In this document: piece after piece, positions 1-12,000 of the stretch
Position numbering within the stretch: the stretch's first letter is position 1
How the letters are laid out: the number at the start of each line of letters is the position of its first letter
Assembly (NCBI GenBank): GCA_013398955.1
Contig: VWPU01002097.1
Span: 1-64,000, forward strand
DNA from: Callaeas wilsoni
Lineage: Eukaryota; Chordata; Aves; Passeriformes; Callaeidae
Direction of reading: 5' to 3'
Length of the DNA stretch: 64,000 nucleotides
Program-made: the position numbers and the translations under genes
Notes under the pieces: model-generated
Database searches by the model: none
What the model saw: only the letters and a program-made list of their open reading frames with translations
What the model was told of the DNA's origin: nothing

Positions 1-3000
1 TCAAAAGAAGCCCCTAGAAATATTTTCTAAATGAAGGAAAGAGTAGAAGGTAATGCAAAGGAGGAGTAGAAAATGAGGGGTCTAAAAACTATGGAGTTTT
101 TTTAAATATTAGTATGTTTCTCCTTTCTTTCTTAGACTAACTATACTTCTCTAGGATGTATTTCAAACATGCTTTTGACTTGGTTAAATATCCTCCTTCT
201 GTGCTAGAATGATTAGACTAATAGAATCCCATTATATTTATTATTTACAGAGCACATGGGAACGGCTTAGCAAAAGTCCAGGTTGAACAAAGCTCAAAAG
301 ATGACTGTTTTTGGCACTTGTTATATTTGCAGAAGAAACAATATCTAAGGAAGTGAAGTTAATGAAAGGAGTCTGTTTAATCAGCATAAAATAAACAGCT
401 AAAAGCAGGTTGCACAGGGAGAAGCAATAAAAGAACAAGTGACTCGTGATGGTATTGTTTTCTTTTCAAGCTCTGCTCACAACAGAAGGTTTTCAACAAC
501 TGTACTTAAATGCCTCGGTTTCAACACTGATTTCCATAAGGAAGGAAAGAAAAGCTTTCAGTCCTTCTTACTACAGTGCTCACAAGCCAGCCTGGATCTT
601 CTGTAAGCCTCGTGACATGCTCGTCTAGTAAAAGGTAAAAGCACAAAATCGATAAAGAAGAACACAATTTGTACACCAGATGCAAGTAAAAACACTAATG
701 GAGCATAAAGACTGAATTTTAACTGAAAGGCTATGTTCTCTGAAGAAATAAGCTCCTCTTAACACTATGTATGTAGATTGAAGAGTACACACTGAATTTG
801 GGAATTTGTGCTGTTCTGCTGGAAATCTTTGTATTATTGAATGCTTTTACCTCAGTGAGAGTTACAAAATGAAACCCTAGATTTTCTTCCAATAGTAAAC
901 AGTTATGATGATATTTTGATCTGAAGCTGGTACTAGAACCAGATACAAATAATGTATATAACTCTTTGGAATAATAAATACAAAACCTCAAACCAAAAAA
1001 ACAAACAACAACAAAGCCAAACTCCTTTTCCCTTTCAGCAGCCTCTCTTTTTAAAAGAGTTATAAATAATCTGAAATTTTATTATTAAATCACCAGAAGC
1101 AGAGACCTGTAAAATTCCATTGTTAAACAAAACTGTCTTTTACGAGTTGCTTTATTAAGATAAAAAGGCTTCAAATGCAACTCTTCCTAGGAAATTAGAT
1201 TGAATTATTTTTCCATCATTAAAAGAAGTGTGCATCATAAAAAAACCCCCACTTTTTAAATCTGCTGAGCTCTCTCTAGAGGCATCACATGCAGGAGTCA
1301 GCAGAATCAGCTGAAGTATCCAACTGAGCCAGAACAGCACGGTACACATGAGTTTGTTCTCTTACTCCTATAATCAGGTAGCAATCTCAACAGCCTCCGG
1401 TTCTTTGATCTGGAACAACAGTTTCATACTAAAAGTATGTGTCTAGAGTGTGTTTCATCATACTAGAAGACATACTTTTGCAGAATATTTTGGTTTCCAA
1501 CCATAGTTTAAGCTTTTAAGTACAGTGAAACTGGTTTCACTAGCAATTTGTCAGATAGGCAAGTAGAAAATATAGGTAAAAGTTTTTCCTTAAAAACTAT
1601 CCAGCAAGGTTTTGAGTGAGAAGTAGGGCCAAGGATGAAGACCATGCTCATCTTTAAGAGAGATGAATAAACGGAGTCATATGTCACACAATACCACAAT
1701 GAAAAACAGTACAGGTAAAACCTCTGGGCTTTTCAGCTCATTGTATCTCACACAACACAGGAACAAGTGAACAAAGTGGGAAGCTGAGAGCAGTTGAAAG
1801 AGAACTTATTCACCATGAAAAGAGACCAAGAAAATCACTGCCCAAACTGAGAATTCACTTAGGAGACTCGGAGATGAAGTTTTCTCCTTTTCCTATTAGT
1901 TTGTTAAGATGACCACATCCATTGCTAATGGTCTGTGGTGCTGCAGATGATTCTTTTCCTGAGGCCCACCTTGAAATTGTTTATGCTTTCATTATTCAGG
2001 CAAAGGTTGTTATGCCACATATAGCTGCAGAATGAAAGCTTTTCAGGTTCATAATAACCTTGAAGACAGTCAATATGATTCTATATCCTGGAGTCTAAGG
2101 TTTCCTAATTTTGTTTTCAGTTCCTTTCCTTAATGAAAAACAAGCAACCAAACAAGAAAAACAACAAAAACTCCCTATATTTTTTTTCCTCAAATCACTT
2201 AGAGCATTTAAATGAATCACTGATAACCAATGACACTCCATGCTCTAAAAAAAGAACCAGAATTGGACAAAGGAAACTTCTGTCAGCTTAATTTTCTCAA
2301 AAATTTAGAACTTAATACTGAACATGTATAGAAACATTTCTTCATTTTATTTCTAAAACAATGTTTTGCAAACAGGAATGAAATAAAGTGAAATGAATAA
2401 TATTCCATTCACAGGAATAAGGAGTCTAAGATATGATCTATAATTAGTTTGAAGAGTCTGGAAGGCAGAAAAATGGTAAATACCCAACATCCACTAGCAC
2501 AGCAAAGAAATGAGAAAACTGTGATGTTAAAAGAACCGCTGCTTCAAAGCACATACGTTCTCTGAGGGCAACATGTGGTGACTTGTTCCTAGCAACTAAA
2601 CACAGCAGAAGTAAAACTGACTGTAATTGTAGTACTCTGTACTGGCTGAACAGCTGCACACTCGGAGAGCCTGGACTGGGGCTTGTACGGGAGCTCAGCA
2701 GTTCACAGAGCAGTTGCTGTGATGTGCAACATTGGAATTGAAGTAGAACTTGAAATTAAGCTGTGTCATAGATAAACGGTGTTCAGTGTTCTTTGGTTCA
2801 AAATAACCACAGTACCTGTTATACCATAGGGCATTAGTGCTGTAGTAGCATATTGATGCAGTTCCACTGTGCCTTTGTTTGTTTGCTTGTTTCTTTGTTT
2901 GGAAGGAAGGAAGGAATTTTGTTTAAAGCAAGACTTTTAAGAAAACAGCTCACTGTTGAAGAAAATTCCCATGGGTAAATATATCTTAATTCTAAGGTTT

Positions 3001-4068
3001 TGCTTTAGGAAGTGAAGGTTTTCACAATTTTTTATTGCATTGTACCCTCTTTTTACAGTTAAAAATGTACTACTTTACATTTATTTTTGATCATGCTGGG
3101 TATGTTTACATTTTAAATGTATATACATACCAATATAAAGTTCTGCCAGTTTGTTTTCAGAGCAAGAGACTCTTGGGAGAAAAAAGGAGGAATATTTTAC
3201 TCAGTAGCATTTGTCCACAATTATTAAAAAAATGTACTAAAATAGAAACAAAAAAGAGAACATTTTGCAACATTATGACATGATAGCAATAGCAGTGATA
3301 ATAGCATACCTTTATCCTACAGCTATACATAAAGAAATAGAGAGAATGTGACCCATGTAGAGTAAAATGATATTTCGAAAAATCCAGAAAAAATTGCACT
3401 TTTTAAAAAACACTTTCCTATATTTCCTTTTTATGAAAAATATAAGCATCTTTAATTCTGAGAGAAAATTAAAATAACGACAAAGGATTTCTAGCAGCTG
3501 AAACTACGCTAGGTGTTACTAAGCCAACTTTTAAATTTATGCATATGAAAATGTATATTTAGAAGCTTACCAAAAATCCTATCTGACTGGCCTCTTTAGG
3601 AATGAAACTATGACATACAGAAATGCATATTATCAATTCAGTAATCAATAAAATCTGAAGTGGTAAGCAACAAACTCCTCAGTAACTCAGGACTAATGTG
3701 GAACGGTTTAGAAGGGGAAAGAGGATCCATAGGCTGTCCCTACTTTTGCAGTTTTGTGCTGAAGAGCAGCAAGTCAAGGAGCTAGAAGAAGTCTTCTTCC
3801 ACACCAGTGCTTTGCCTTACCAGCTTTAAACTCTCTCAAAACCACATGAGAAGGATGCCTGCTTCCAATATTGACTTGTACCTTTTTCTGCTAATGTCAG
3901 AACACAAGAATTGTCCAGGTCCCTGATTTTAAGACTTGTGCCATCAGATTCTCCTAGCTTGTCAGCCTTGACACGCAAGACACGTTACAGTAGAAGAAAT
4001 TAAGCAATTTATTCATTATACTCAAAACATCAAATAGGAAGAGATCTACAGAAAGGTATATGTGTACA
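1..4068. other. Non-genic AT-rich DNA, no gene recognised
   Basis: Open frames here are at most about 86 codons and show no recognisable domain, no signal of coding composition and no convincing splice-site pairs. The sequence is mostly unique and AT-rich with short A and T runs. The only structured part is a small TTTG/GGAA tract near 2.9 kb. It could be intergenic or intronic; nothing seen decides between them. Confidence 0.6.
2875..2916. repeat. Compound simple repeat, TTTG-like followed by GGAA
   Basis: An imperfect run of TTTG-type units is followed directly by four GGAA-type units. This is low-complexity sequence. GGAA is the core of ETS-factor sites, but such short runs are common by chance. 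Confidence 0.6.
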
Positions 4069-4136
4069 GAGGGCTTTGGTCTAGATGACCTTTTAAAAGG
4101 CCCCTCCCAACTCTGACTGTTCTATAATTCTATATA
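4069..4136 (+). mobile_element. CR1 LINE, short 3'-end fragment
   Basis: The stretch reads as the terminal part of an avian CR1 element: the phrase around GGTCTAGATGACC, then AAAGG.CCC.TCCCAACTCTGAC, ending in GTTCTATAATTCTAT, which is the short ATTCTRT-type tail that closes CR1 copies. Only about 70 bp is left, which fits the strong 5' truncation of most CR1 copies. It has no coding capacity. The 5' limit is approximate because I see no target-site duplication. Confidence 0.85.
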
Positions 4137-6180
4137 AGGAAACAAGCTTAAAACACTTGCATTTACAGCTAGTTCCAAAGCAGCTTTGTCCCTGCTTTAT
4201 CCAACTAACCAGCTGCTATAACCGATGATCAGAGACTCACAGCTGGGATCCAGGCTCCCCAAACTTCACCTGGAGACATTTTTCCATTACAGCACATCTT
4301 TGATAGGATACACATAAACCTTTATCTTCAAAGCCTCCCCAGGATGCTCCTCAGATGCAGACCTTTCACCCACGAATATTTCCCAATTCATAACTTAATC
4401 AGGTCAATTTTATCACTTTTCTAACAAAACTATCAACTGTCTTGGCCTAATTTAAGAAATATGTGCTCCTATTGGAAATGGCAAGTTGGAACCAATAAAT
4501 CTGTATAATATTAAAAGATGTGACCTCTTTTTAAATTTAAATCAATCTCATACTAACATATGAATATAATATACTATATAGTCTTATGCAGAAAAAAAAC
4601 ATACATAAGGTTCATTCTCTTTTATTTTGAGAGTTAAAAGCACTTATTAATTTGGGGTGAATAATCTGTTAAACAAATTTTTATTTATACTACTTCCTTC
4701 TGATGTTTTTCTTTAGATAGATACAAAATTTTCATTGCATGGAAAATATCCATGTCATGGATTTTGTAGATGAATGCAATTTTAGAGAATTCAGAATTCA
4801 TTGCATAATTCTTTATAACTTTTTCAACTGTAAAAGCTGTTAAAAACAGAATCTATAGAAGGAACAAAAAGGTTAAAAATCTCAGGCTGTAATTTATAGC
4901 ATAGAAGGCTACCATGAATGCAAAAAAGACTCATAATTTCATACTGTTTTGTAGAAAGAATAACTTAGGAAAGAAAGTGCTAGGGGAATTTACTAGAAAT
5001 GAAAGAATATCTTTGCCTTGTAGCCATGCTTAATGAAGGTATTAAATTTTTCTCTTCTGAGGCTGTCAACTTACCTTGCTGAGGTTCACAAATTCTCCCT
5101 TAAGAGACATTTGTAGCATGCATATCAAGAAAATGAGCTGGAAGATGGATATGAAGAGGGTGTCTTGTGAACAGCATGTGGGGAAGCTGAATAAAACACT
5201 AGATTTGGCTGCTACAGTGTTATTTTCTACCCTTGCTTTGTTTAGTTACCACCATTGCTCTTGCACAGACTTAAAAGAAAACATCAGATGAAAGTTAGGG
5301 AAAGCTGAATATGCCAGTGGGTAAAAAGAAAAAAAACCTCATGAAACAGAGGATACAGACACAAGAAAACCCTGGGAATTCATATGAGAGACAAAGGAAG
5401 ATAGACATGAAAATAGCAGAAGACTATGCAGCAAAAAAGTGGTACAGGAGAGAGGAAAGAACTAGATACAACTGGAAAAATTAAGGCAAAATTTTAAAGA
5501 ATACAGAAGTGAGTTTGGAATATAAATCACTTGATGTGATTAGCTTAATATTTAGTTCAATGATTCTCCAAGTGAAAAGGCTTCTAAGTAATTATATCTT
5601 CTGAATATGGGACTTGAGCTACTTTGAAAGTTTTATTCAAGGACAGAAATTATCTTGAGGAAAAGGAAGGGATTTTTGGAGAGAATAACAGCTTTAAACA
5701 ACATGTACAGCTAAAGAAAGGTTAAAATGGAAAAATGAAATAAAAAAAGGATCAAAGAGAAATTAAGATAAGAAAGTCAGCAAGAATAAGGGACTTTTTA
5801 AGCTTTTACACAAATGCAGAATGAAGAAAGGGAACAAGAAATGAATACAAATCAGACTTTCTTGACACAACAAAGTTGAGCATTAAAGGCAAACCTCTCG
5901 TCTCAAACCCATGTGTTTGCACTCAGTTTTGGTACTTTAATTTTTAGACATGACATTGAAATAGAGAAGTCTCATCGAATTAGTGACTTTAAGCAAAATA
6001 CAGCTCTTAATTCAGCATGTTACTGGGGCAAAAACTGTGTTTTAGCTTAGCCTGACAGATGTGCCAGCATGTCATTATATTGCTTAAAAAATCAGTCCAA
6101 GAACAGGAGGGTGGCTGAGCTATATAAACCTTCCCTATTTTCTAGTTGGCATGCAGGATGAGGTATTAACGTTGGGTATT
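4137..6180. other. Non-genic AT-rich DNA with one exon-like segment
   Basis: No gene is recognised. One 63-bp minus-strand segment at 5075-5137 is bounded by a good acceptor and a consensus donor and is open in one frame; it is discussed as a finding because the peptide is not recognisable and such a pair can occur by chance. The rest is unique, purine-rich and AT-rich. Confidence 0.5.
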
Positions 6181-6280
6181 AAAAAAAAAAAAAAAACACC
6201 AACAACAATAACAAAAAAAACCCCAAACAAAAAAAAAACCAACCCAAAACCTCAAAACACCAAAAACCATAAAAAACCCC
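6181..6280. repeat. A-rich / A+C low-complexity tract
   Basis: About 100 bp made almost only of A and C on the plus strand, starting with a run of 16 A and going on with irregular CAAA, CCAA and AAAACCCC units. The two overlapping frames here (Lys/Thr/Pro-rich and Phe/Leu-rich) are produced by the tract and are not genes. It may be the decayed poly(A) tail of an old retroposon, but no body can be recognised upstream. Confidence 0.85.
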
Positions 6281-7239
6281 ATTCCATTTCATTTTGTAGG
6301 AATACACAAATTCAAGTTCAGACAACCTTAGCCTGCAGTGGAGCAGAATAAATGCATTGCTTATTGTCCTCAGTTTTCTACAGTAGTTTCCAGAGCACCA
6401 GGATAAATAAGCGAGGAGTGGCAGCCCGTGAAAACTGACTCCTCCCTCTCCTAACTTCAGGGCAGGCAAAAAAAGAGACGGCAGAAAGGCTGTGTGGAGT
6501 CAGTGACCTTTCTAATTTCTAACATAAGGTTGGAAGAGGTAAGGCTTGAAAGCATTTGCTGAAGTACCCTAATATAACTAATATTTCAAAATGTCAAGAT
6601 ATACCAGTGAAAGTGTTTTGTACCAGTTAATATTTCAAACAATTTCTTTCATGCTATCTTAAAAGTAGAGGAAAAAAAGATGGCTTTCATAAGGACATTT
6701 TGTTCATCTACACCATAGTAAAGGATTAATTCAGGGACCACAATCAGTGATAGCAGCCTTGGTTATAATTTGTAGGAAAATAGTCTAGAGCAAGAGAATA
6801 AAAAGATGGGCAGAGGCAGCCTGAAGAACAAAGAGGAGAAACCACGACCTGTTGAGACGATGGCAACTTAACAACCTCCCAGCTCAGCAGAAGACTTCCA
6901 TGAAGTGCTGGAAGTGATGCAGACTCAGTAGGGTCTGTAGAGCCATGGTGCACAAACCCAATCTGTATTTATGGATGGTGATCAGATAATCCACCACCAG
7001 GACATCTGCTATCCTATCAGTCAGGAATACAGCAGTCTAGGCAAACCTTTTAAGTACAATAAGGATTGAGTCCCCCTCACTCCTCCTTTTTTTTTTTTCT
7101 TTATCAGCTTGCATGATTTTGATAACCATTTCCATCTGTCTTAAAACTGCTTGAAATGCAATGTTGCAAATGAAAGCACATCTAGAGTCTTGCATCTGCA
7201 ATTACATTTTCAGCATATCTGAAAGCAGAAGCAAAATCT
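6281..7239. other. Non-genic DNA, nothing recognised
   Basis: Only short frames without recognisable products are present, plus a T run near 7.09 kb. No repeat family is recognised. Confidence 0.5.
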
Positions 7240-9060
7240 TGATGACAGAATTCACAGAGCGAAATCTTAGTGTAACCTTGGGAAGATGAAAATGCCTTCA
7301 TTTAATATTCATTGACCCACCATCCTAGTTTTGATCAATATTAATTTCTGATGCTAATAAATCTTTGCACTCTGCCAAGGACAGGGGAGTCAATAATTGC
7401 TTATTATAGTTAGAAATGAAAATATAAGTTGGCATTTTTATTCATTTCACACACAGCAATTATCAGGCAGCATTAAAGTTTATAAAAACATCTGTCTCAG
7501 GATCCACCAGGTTAAAAAAACCTTAAAACTTCCTAGACAGCAATGGTTGATTTAGACACTACGGAAAATTTGAGTTTCTGCTCAATGAGCCACCAAGTAC
7601 CACCTCATTTAATACCTGTTATGTTGCAAGGAGATTATTTCATCTGGACAATCGATAGACACATGTCCCAAAACAGCTTCTCACAGAGAAACTGTTTCGT
7701 AGACTCGGACCTTATAACTGAACACCATTCTTAAATTTTTAGGCTAAACATTTCTTGTCAAGATGTCGTTCCCTACAGCCACTTAGGCATCAGGCATTGA
7801 AAGGGAGCCCCTGACTATTCTTCAGGCAGTGCCAAAACTCCTATTGATTTCAACTCCTATTGGGCCTCTCTTTTGGGAAATGACAATACCTGTCAGCAAT
7901 ATTGGGAGAGAAGCCAAAAGTCTCAAGTAGCCAATAGCAGATAATTGTATTTAATTTCAAAAGTATCCTGGTTTTGCCTCTAAAGACTAATGCCTGCTCT
8001 ATCAGTGTCACTTCTGGCCAGCACCAGCGAATGAGTATGTTTTAATGGGATGGTGGTGTCATGATAGCAGGTCATGCAGATGAGAAGGCAATATATAATG
8101 ACTTGACATATTGATGGCTTGGTTCCTCTAATTTCACTCCTAAAAGGAATTTTTAAATTCATGTAAGGCTATACACAATTCTTACTGCACAATTAACTTT
8201 AGCTGGCAAGTCCACATTTCCAGTTAGATTCCATATAAGTTAGTGACTTTTGACTTTGATGATTAAGCTTTTTAATGGGATGCCACACGTTCACAGGGGC
8301 AAACAATCAATCAGTGCAATATTTAAACCGTTTCATCAATGACTGCAGCAATTGCTTTTTATCACACAGTCAGCAATCTCCTGCTTTTAGCTATCAGCCA
8401 CACAAGAGCTGCCCGAGTCCACTGCCATTTCTGCCTCTTTGACACATCCTAGCGTGTCATTTTAACTTAACTAGAAAAGAGGCAGTTATGGATTCTCAGA
8501 TTTCTGATACTTGTCTTTTGGTAGAATCTTTGTCTTTTCACTACAAAAATGAAATTGTCATCCAATTTTACTGAAATCTAATTTATACCTATGTTAATTA
8601 TGCAGCCAACGAGCCTCAAGGGATTATGTGGTACATTCTTTATCATCATAAATATTGTATTACTTCAAATGCACTTTGAAAATTCCATTCTCAGCATTTC
8701 TTAATGATATTCAGAATTCCAGGACAGAGCAGACTCTTATCATCCGATGTTACGACAAGTTCTACTGCTTATGTATTATTTTTCAATTAGTGCAATATCA
8801 ATCTTCTTTTGTATTTCAATAATCCAGTAAAAATTAATATTATTCTTGCTTATCAAAGGGTTGCTGAAATTTCTATTTAAATGCTTCTGATCAAAAAAAT
8901 GTTAACAGTTGCAAATCTTTTACCATTGGAAGAAAAAGCTTGTACATGCCTTAGGTAAAGCAAATCCATCGGTTGTGGAGGAAGATTTTATAACATGCCT
9001 GTAAAATTGCTACACAAAGTAATTTAAGTTATAATATGATTATTTTATACAGAAGGGGGT
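7240..9060. promoter_or_regulatory. Candidate conserved non-coding / regulatory block
   Basis: The block has no coding potential but has a texture often seen in conserved vertebrate non-coding elements: few homopolymers, many AATTA/ATTAA-type homeodomain cores (for example TTAATTA at 8594-8600) and balanced unique words between them. This is only a pattern impression. No alignment was possible, and AT-rich DNA produces these cores by chance. If real it would be an enhancer-type sequence for a neighbouring gene outside the window. Confidence 0.2.
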
Positions 9061-12000
9061 TTTAATGGACCTCTAGTCACGATTGCCTTTACCATCTTTC
9101 TCAAGTTGACTTGCCACACCTCCTTCATTTTTAGGGGCATGCTTGTTCCTATAACTGCTGGGCTTCTCAACTACTGAAATGCTTCACTGTTAATTGCTGA
9201 ATACTGACATTAAAATACACCCAAAACCCCAAAAAACCACCTTCATGCAAACACCGGATGTGCATTCCTCTGCCTTTATGGCCATTAATCTATAAACACA
9301 AAAATGGAACCTGTTTCTACTATAACACAAATAATTCAAGTATTCTAAAAGGTAAGAGCAATGCAAATCACCTAGCTCCAGGCAGAAGAGAGAAATCACC
9401 TCTAAATTGTATTTTCTGTTTAAACTCACTGCTGTTCATTATGAGGGTTCACAACAGAAAATGCGAGCTGAGAAAATAATGAAAAAGATACTGTGAGAGC
9501 GCCATACAGAATTCTCCCCGAGTGTTTGGTGATGGACTGCACAGAGAACACATGAAGCTGTGCTGTGGAAGGGTCACAAACTGGCTGTGCACTGCAGATT
9601 GCTTTCATACTCTACAGTTTACGTACCTCTCACTTATACGAATGCTGGTTTGCCTTGCCATAAACCACATTAAAACCCTGACCCACAGCTGTGGCTTCCT
9701 CCTTGGTTCTTCAGGGACTGGACAAGGGTTGGGAGCGGAACGGGACTTTGCCTTCGTGGCTTCCCTCTGACCCCCTCGGCACATACATGTGGTTTCCTCT
9801 CAGCTGCACACAGGTCTGATAAGCACAACTAGTGGGACTAATCATATCCCAAAAGCCCTGTGGAAATAGTGCTGAAAGCTTCTTAAAATTCGTGATACCT
9901 CCCCTTGCATTTCAGAAACAGTGTGGGCAAGAGGAGGTCACTTTATAAAGCACATCTTTTTTTGTAGGTTGAAATAGATATATCCATTCCTCCAAATCAA
10001 CACAGAACAACATGGCAATTCCAAATTCCACACTGCATTAGAACGGCAGTGTCTAGAAATCTTTATGCTATTATGTCCCTGTCATAACTCGTGCTGCAAG
10101 TAGAAGTCATGTGTCTGAAAAAGGAGATGGAAAGAATGAAGCATGCAGGGTTTCTGAAATTAATTTAAGACAGAGTTCCAAATGGAGTGAGTTCTCAAGT
10201 CTCACTTGCTTATCAATTCTTACACCCACACTATTTGTATCAGCACATTTCCAATTTCAATGTAAACTTAACTGTATTTCATCTGAAGTGTGACAACTAA
10301 TATTATTCATGTAATTTAAAGTGCATGTTTAAGGCTTAGTTGTGCAATAGGAGATAATAAACAAGTAATATGAAAATTAAAGTGCAATGGTAAAAGCAAA
10401 TACATTATACAAAAATGAGGATTTTTTCCACATTCTAAGTTTGAAAGTTGACTTTTCAAAAAGGGCTTTTATTTCTGCAGTTGAATAGAGAAGGATCCAT
10501 TTTGGTTTTCCCTACACTTTTAGATAGAGGCTACTTCCTTACAGAATCTTATTAATCATAACGGAATCACACTCAAAATTAGTCAAATGGAGACTTCCAT
10601 GACAGAGTTGAGAGACTGCACTGTAAACAGGTGGAAAGAATATTTTCTTTTTAAAATACAAAATGCCTTCACTTTTGGAAGGTTCTTGTAGTGTCCTTCA
10701 TTTGTTGGGGATACCATATTGCATTTCTTCATCTCCAGGAACCCTAGATCTCTTCATCCGAGGACACTGTCTGCACAACATGGTCTTCTGTTAATTTCAT
10801 GATCTAGAGCAGTTTTTCAGGATTTTCCTCTCTAATTTATTATTTATTCTTAATTAGATATGTTTTTCTAAATCAGCATGATTTTGGTGTGATGGCTATT
10901 TTGGCAGGGAACGCTGCAAATAACCTGGGGGTTATTCGACAGGTCAGTTGGGATTGAAAGTCCTACAAACTGCAGAGGAAGACGCAAATCTTAGCTGCAC
11001 AGTTGAAAGCAGCTGAGACATCATCAGAAACTTAGAAGATAGAGATGGGGAAACATTCATTGCCTTCAGAGTGCTCCATCCTGGCTTTGTGCTTCATTTA
11101 TACTCCACTGAGTTTTAGCCTGTTACTTAAAATGTGGATTTATCTGTGGGAAGGGGAAGCTTTTCAGTTAAGGTAACTCCCACATTCAGCTTCATCTCGA
11201 TCTCCTTTCCTCCCTGCCTGTAAAAACATCAGATCAGATCCAGTCTTTGCACTGAAATGATCTGTCCACACAGCACTCATAGTCCCAGTGCCTGAAAAAA
11301 CCCAAGTGATTTCATCAAGTGAACTTACTCAAAGTCAAAATTCAAGCAGGAGGTTTGACCAAAGCTGCAGCAATTCTGCTGTTTCCTGTCCCAGTCTGCA
11401 CCCTTGGTGCCTGCTGGCCACGATGCCCTGAGCTAAGGGCTAAGGAACTGTATCCCTTTGGATTCAACTGCTTTGAGCTCATGCCAGACGTCATGTCACA
11501 ACAGCTCATACCTGCCCAGCCTCCATGGAAAATGCAGCTGGAAATGTTTTTGTCACTTGCCTAAGTCTCATCAGCTCATGCAAGTCGGAAGCCTCATCTG
11601 TGACGACACGCAGCAGTAGCCTCACACTCTGCTGACCTAATGTCACTTCTTCTAAATGAAAAATTAGCCTCAAATTCACTGATATGAGAAGGTACTGCTA
11701 CCCGCTTATTGTTTATGTAGTACTAGACCTTATTAATAAAATACCATAGATTTACACAGTCCTTTTCAAACGTGTCTTTTTAAAGCCTTGGAAGAGTTGT
11801 ATGACCACAAAGTGAGCTACCTATCTGTCACAGGATTGCTGATTCAACATCCTAAAGCTATCCATAAGTTCTCAGAGCCTTTCTTGATTTGTGCTGACAT
11901 TGTGCTTTTTATACTGCATACCTCTTCCTTTATTATATATTGATTTTTATTCCTATTAACTATACAATTGTTTTCAGCTTTTTAATTTTCCTTTATAAGA

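Noticed and set aside
6179..6469. Minus-strand frame ending in a Phe/Leu-rich tail and overlapping Lys-rich plus-strand frame
   Set aside because: Both are translations of the A/C low-complexity tract.
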